From Strongylocentrotus droebachiensis (taxonomy: Eukaryota; Echinodermata; Echinoidea; Camarodonta; Strongylocentrotidae), in NCBI GenBank assembly GCA_035222895.1, contig JAVYIG010007513.1, forward strand, positions 22,501-86,500: a DNA stretch of 64,000 bases, written 5' to 3'. Below, in pieces: positions 60,758 through 64,000 of this stretch. How positions within the stretch are numbered: position 1 is the first letter of the stretch; each line of letters starts with the position of its first letter. The position numbers were made by a program, and so were the translations under genes. The notes under the pieces are model-generated. The model saw only the letters and a list, made by a program, of their open reading frames with translations, was not told the origin of the DNA and did no database searches.

Positions 60758-60763
60758 AATAAA
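60758..60763 (+). terminator. Candidate HCCS polyadenylation signal
   Basis: AATAAA 640 nt after the stop codon, in an AT-rich 3' flank (TGCTCAATAAATTGC context). Later AATAAA copies exist (for example near 63143), so the true site is not certain. Confidence 0.4.
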
Positions 60764-61221
60764 TTGCAGTCGCTCATTTATGACAAGTTTGGTTTTTGAT
60801 TAAAAAAAATTCTTGTCACTGTAAATTTATACTGGTACCAGCGTTCTCTTTTTAAAGTTTCCATCTTTTTTCAGTTTACAAAATACTTGTAATATATGGA
60901 TATGCCTCTAATAGTTTAAATGGCACATTTACATTTGTAGCACACATCCCAAGATTGAACCATGATCAGGACTCAGTGTTAAAAATGCTTTTCTGTTTGC
61001 GAGATCTCATGTAGGATTTGGTGTTGGATTTGTTCACAGTGATATTTAAAGTATTATATTGTTTTTTACTTTTTTTAACCAGAGCTCTTTTTCAGTTTGA
61101 GAGCTTTTTTTGAGCAACAGGAAGGGTGTACTACACTTCACTTTTCTGTATCGTTTAACTCGGGAGCTCAGTGAATACCGTACCTGTATTAAAGACCTTT
61201 GTTGCCTGCCGTTGCCATTCA

Positions 61222-61629
61222 CAGAGCTGCCAACTAGTACGGATTTCCCGTAATTGGTACGGAAATTAACGACCATTACGGCAGTACCGGATTTTTTTTT
61301 TTTTTTTTGTTTTTGTTTGCAAGTGCTGTACAGTATGGTGGCCATCCAGCACTTGCTGCATGAGAAAGATGGAAAATTATCAATTATTCTCTTAATAGAA
61401 GCCAATTTTTCATTGAAAACTTATGTGTTGTGATAAACTAAAAATCAATATTTAGCAACTTTGTGGGAGTAAAATCACAACAAATTTCAGATAATCATGC
61501 GCGCATGCGTCCGCTTGCCATTCTTTTAAGATTCATGGCGCCGCATAGGAAATTACTGATTTATTCCCCAAATTACTGATTTTGAGCCTTATGGTTACTG
61601 ATTTTCTGTTCTGGAGGTTGGCAGCTCTG
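61222..61629. mobile_element. hAT-like non-autonomous element, 408 bp
   Basis: Perfect 13-bp inverted ends CAGAGCTGCCAAC and GTTGGCAGCTCTG, flanked by a shared CATTCA (61216-61221 and 61630-61635). The CAGAG terminus and length resemble the element at 34151 (GAGATGCCAACC). It contains ACGGATTTCCCGTAATTGGT and a T run; no transposase. Confidence 0.7.
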
Positions 61630-61635
61630 CATTCA

Positions 61636-63240
61636 TTTACACGTGAGAAAACCATGGCAATTTTTTTTCTGCTGCGGTTTACCGTGTCATAAAATATTTG
61701 AACAAGTCTTGATGGTTATTTTTTTTTCACTTATGGGTCAGCTTCGAGTTGATGACGTGGTTGGAGCATGGGGGAATAGAGTCGAGACCCTATCTGTACT
61801 GTAGCCATTAATGCCATTTCAGAATAAATGACCATTGCGGCTCAAGGTAATAAGAGGTCTAAGCAAAGTCAGGATATTTGAGAATGTGGAACTATCATCA
61901 AATGTATATTTCAAATTTAATTGATAAGGATAACTTAGGATACATTTATGAGTTGGAAACTGCATGAAATCATCTGTCTTCGGGGGATTCCACTCTAGCA
62001 TGAGTTCAGCTTAAAAATGAATATCTCCAATAATTAACTTTGTGAGCACCTCTCCCATTTGTTTTGCCTTAAATACATGTAGTTTATGTATTTCTTTGTT
62101 CTCCTAAGAAAATCCTATATTACAAACTATATCCTAGATAATGTATTTGATACATGTTTGTAAACACCGATTATATGAACATGTTTACCGAAATTACCGC
62201 ATTACTCTATTGCTTCATCATCAAATTTTAAATATTGAATTTTGTTAAAAGCACAAAGCAAACAGGAGAAGTGCTCTTCAGGGAAATCACAGATCATAAC
62301 TTTTTCATCTTGTATCAGATTTGCCCTCAAACTATCTCTGACCTATTCATCCATTGTCTGTCTGTTGTGTGCTAAAATCAACTTGATATTAGGCTGGAAT
62401 GCCCCCTTTAATATGTTTATGCGTTTTAGGTGTAAAATGCATCTGTTCAGATTGCTCTTCATATTATACTGTATGTATGATAAAACCTGTTTTTACTGAG
62501 GAACATGTCTTGAATTCCCTTTAGATAGTGTGTAATATAATGTATCAATGGGGAAATGAGGAAAGTATACATTAGTCCTTCATGTTAACACAAGTTGTAA
62601 CACACCGTTTATCATCGTATTCAAGGCCTGTATGGTGAATGCATTGTCTATTGAGAAACAAGGGCATTAAATTATCATACTTCAACACAGACCAACACCC
62701 TTCTGGCTCTCAACACTACCTCCAGCATACAAAAGTTTATCAATTTAGAAATCATAATAGTTACTTTGTTCCAGTCCATGCTGTTCCACCATATCTTTCC
62801 CCAGCTCTACATTTGACTTTCCTCTGCATTAAACAGAAAATTGATCTTACAGGGCACGATGTGCTCTACAAAATGTGTTTACCGGCCTCCTGATCATCTA
62901 TTGAAGACAATTGTAATGTCATCAATACATTTTGGCCCCTTTATAAGATACCTGTCTTCACATAAAAGGCTATTACTAAAATGATGATTTCGAATTTTCA
63001 TGTGTGTCTGAGTTGATATACAATGTATGTCACGATTGCTAGACAATATTGTGAGAGTTGATTCTGAACTTTTAAAGAACTGCTTTTATTTCCTGTCTTG
63101 GATGCCTATTGGGATTGAGTCCCCTTGGCCTTTTACAGTATTGAATAAAATTGGAATATATTTAAAGAAGGTGTGGAAGGATTAATATGTTTCTTTTGTA
63201 GTAATAATACAATTCTATTAGGGGAGGGATGTGATTAATA
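61636..63240. other. 3' flank of HCCS, no recognisable gene
   Basis: AT-rich; may include 3'UTR if a distal polyadenylation site is used. No exon, repeat or RNA gene could be supported. Confidence 0.4.
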
Positions 63241-63259
63241 GATGTATTTGGGAGGGAAA

Positions 63260-63475
63260 AAATGAGAGAGGAAGGAAGAGAGTAGAGAGAGAGAGAGAGA
63301 GAAAGAAAGGGAGAGAGAGAGAGGGAGAGAAGAAGGGAGAGAGATGGAGAAAGAGGAAAGAGAGGAAAAAGAGAGAGGAAGGAAGAGAGGGGAGAAAGAG
63401 AGGAAGGAAGAGAGAAAGGGAGATCGAGAGGGGAGAAAGAGAGAGAAGGGAGGGGAGAGAGAGAGAGAGAGAATG
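63260..63475. repeat. GA-rich microsatellite
   Basis: Impure (GA)n/(GGAA)n tract of about 215 bp. The charged plus-strand ORF and Ser/Leu-rich minus-strand ORF over it are artefacts. Confidence 0.9.
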
Positions 63476-63889
63476 AAGTACAAATATATCAGAGCATGGT
63501 AAATTTGAAATGACTAGAAACCTTTCCTTACTTCGGGATCCCCCCCCCCCCCTTGAAGAATGTAAGAGTAAAAAAAAAAAAAAATCCTCCTGAGCTTAAT
63601 GCATATTCATGAGTTATCCGCTGCTCCTGATCCCGGATATCGAGCAATGCATGCAGATATAGAAAAAGAGTTCAATTTCGACCAGCGAAAACTGGGTTTA
63701 CTATGAAAACATGAATGAAAAATGAATGATTGAGGAGGCGAAGCGAGATCGGAGAACATATCTAAGTAAAGCTAGTCAAATATTAGAATATTTGTAAGTA
63801 TGGACGTCTTCTGATACCCATCTTCCAATAATTAAAAATAAGAAAGATGCATATTCATTGTCATTAGTATAAAGCTTACTGTTACTTAC

Positions 63890-64000
63890 GTTGTCAATCT
63901 GGAAACAACTGTCACCGACACTGCACCGTGTCTGGTGTGTGTGAGTGCGATGCCGGTGACACAGGCCGCGGCCGCCGCTCCGTCAGCTGTGCTGAGTGCA
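63890..64000 (-). CDS. Possible exon fragment at the right edge
   Basis: GC-rich block (GGCCGCGGCCGCCGC) that on the minus strand ends in a strong donor, CAAC|GTAAGTAACAG (donor 63889-63884). One minus frame is open for 37 codons to the edge. On the plus strand a frame is also open and Cys-rich (CHRHC, VCECDAG, CAEC), reminiscent of EGF-like sequence, but there is no good acceptor. It could be a coding or 5'UTR exon of a gene to the right. Strand and product are unresolved. Confidence 0.3.

Overview
The window looks like nuclear DNA from a marine deuterostome invertebrate, most probably an echinoderm of sea-urchin type. It is AT-rich, with intron-bearing animal genes, an echinoidin-like C-type lectin, abundant tRNA-derived SINEs and MITEs, long GA, TAC, GAT and poly-G tracts, and no operons. 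No assignment below species group is possible from the sequence alone.

Four protein-coding loci can be supported. (1) About 11.7-20.6 kb, minus strand: the first two exons of a secreted X325/BIM1-like (LPMO-like) copper protein. Its predicted mature N-terminus is histidine, and the remaining exons were not found. (2) 30.3-41.2 kb, minus strand: a complete seven-coding-exon orthologue of CLCC1, an ER membrane protein. A probable non-coding first exon and promoter lie near 43.9-44.1 kb. (3) 50.4-51.8 kb, minus strand: a three-exon secreted single-CRD C-type lectin with a QPD (galactose-type) motif. (4) 56.9-60.1 kb, plus strand: a complete four-coding-exon HCCS (mitochondrial holocytochrome c synthase), with a probable 5'UTR exon ending at 56.0 kb. 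A fragment of a further exon may touch the right edge (63.89-64.0 kb).

The rest is dominated by mobile-element debris, much of it dateable by nesting. There are five copies of one TTAA-flanked MITE, one of them split by a 995-bp TA-flanked element with long inverted repeats. There are SINEs with tRNA-like heads, one split by a 406-bp hAT-like insertion with an 8-bp target duplication. A 1.3-kb hAT-like element in CLCC1 intron 3 carries its own internal MITE. A 1.7-kb inverted-terminal element made of GCGGCAGA-type arrays sits directly upstream of the CLCC1 start exon. Other items are foldback elements at 0.1-0.5 and 24.1-24.7 kb and a decayed LINE reverse transcriptase at 48.4-49.9 kb.

The genes are unrelated neighbours, not a pathway. 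One possible regulatory link is an identical perfect NRF-1-type 12-mer at the presumed promoters of both HCCS and CLCC1. The most novel-looking gene is the X325-like copper protein. The most novel-looking DNA structures are the GCGGCAGA array element and the double palindrome at the left edge.
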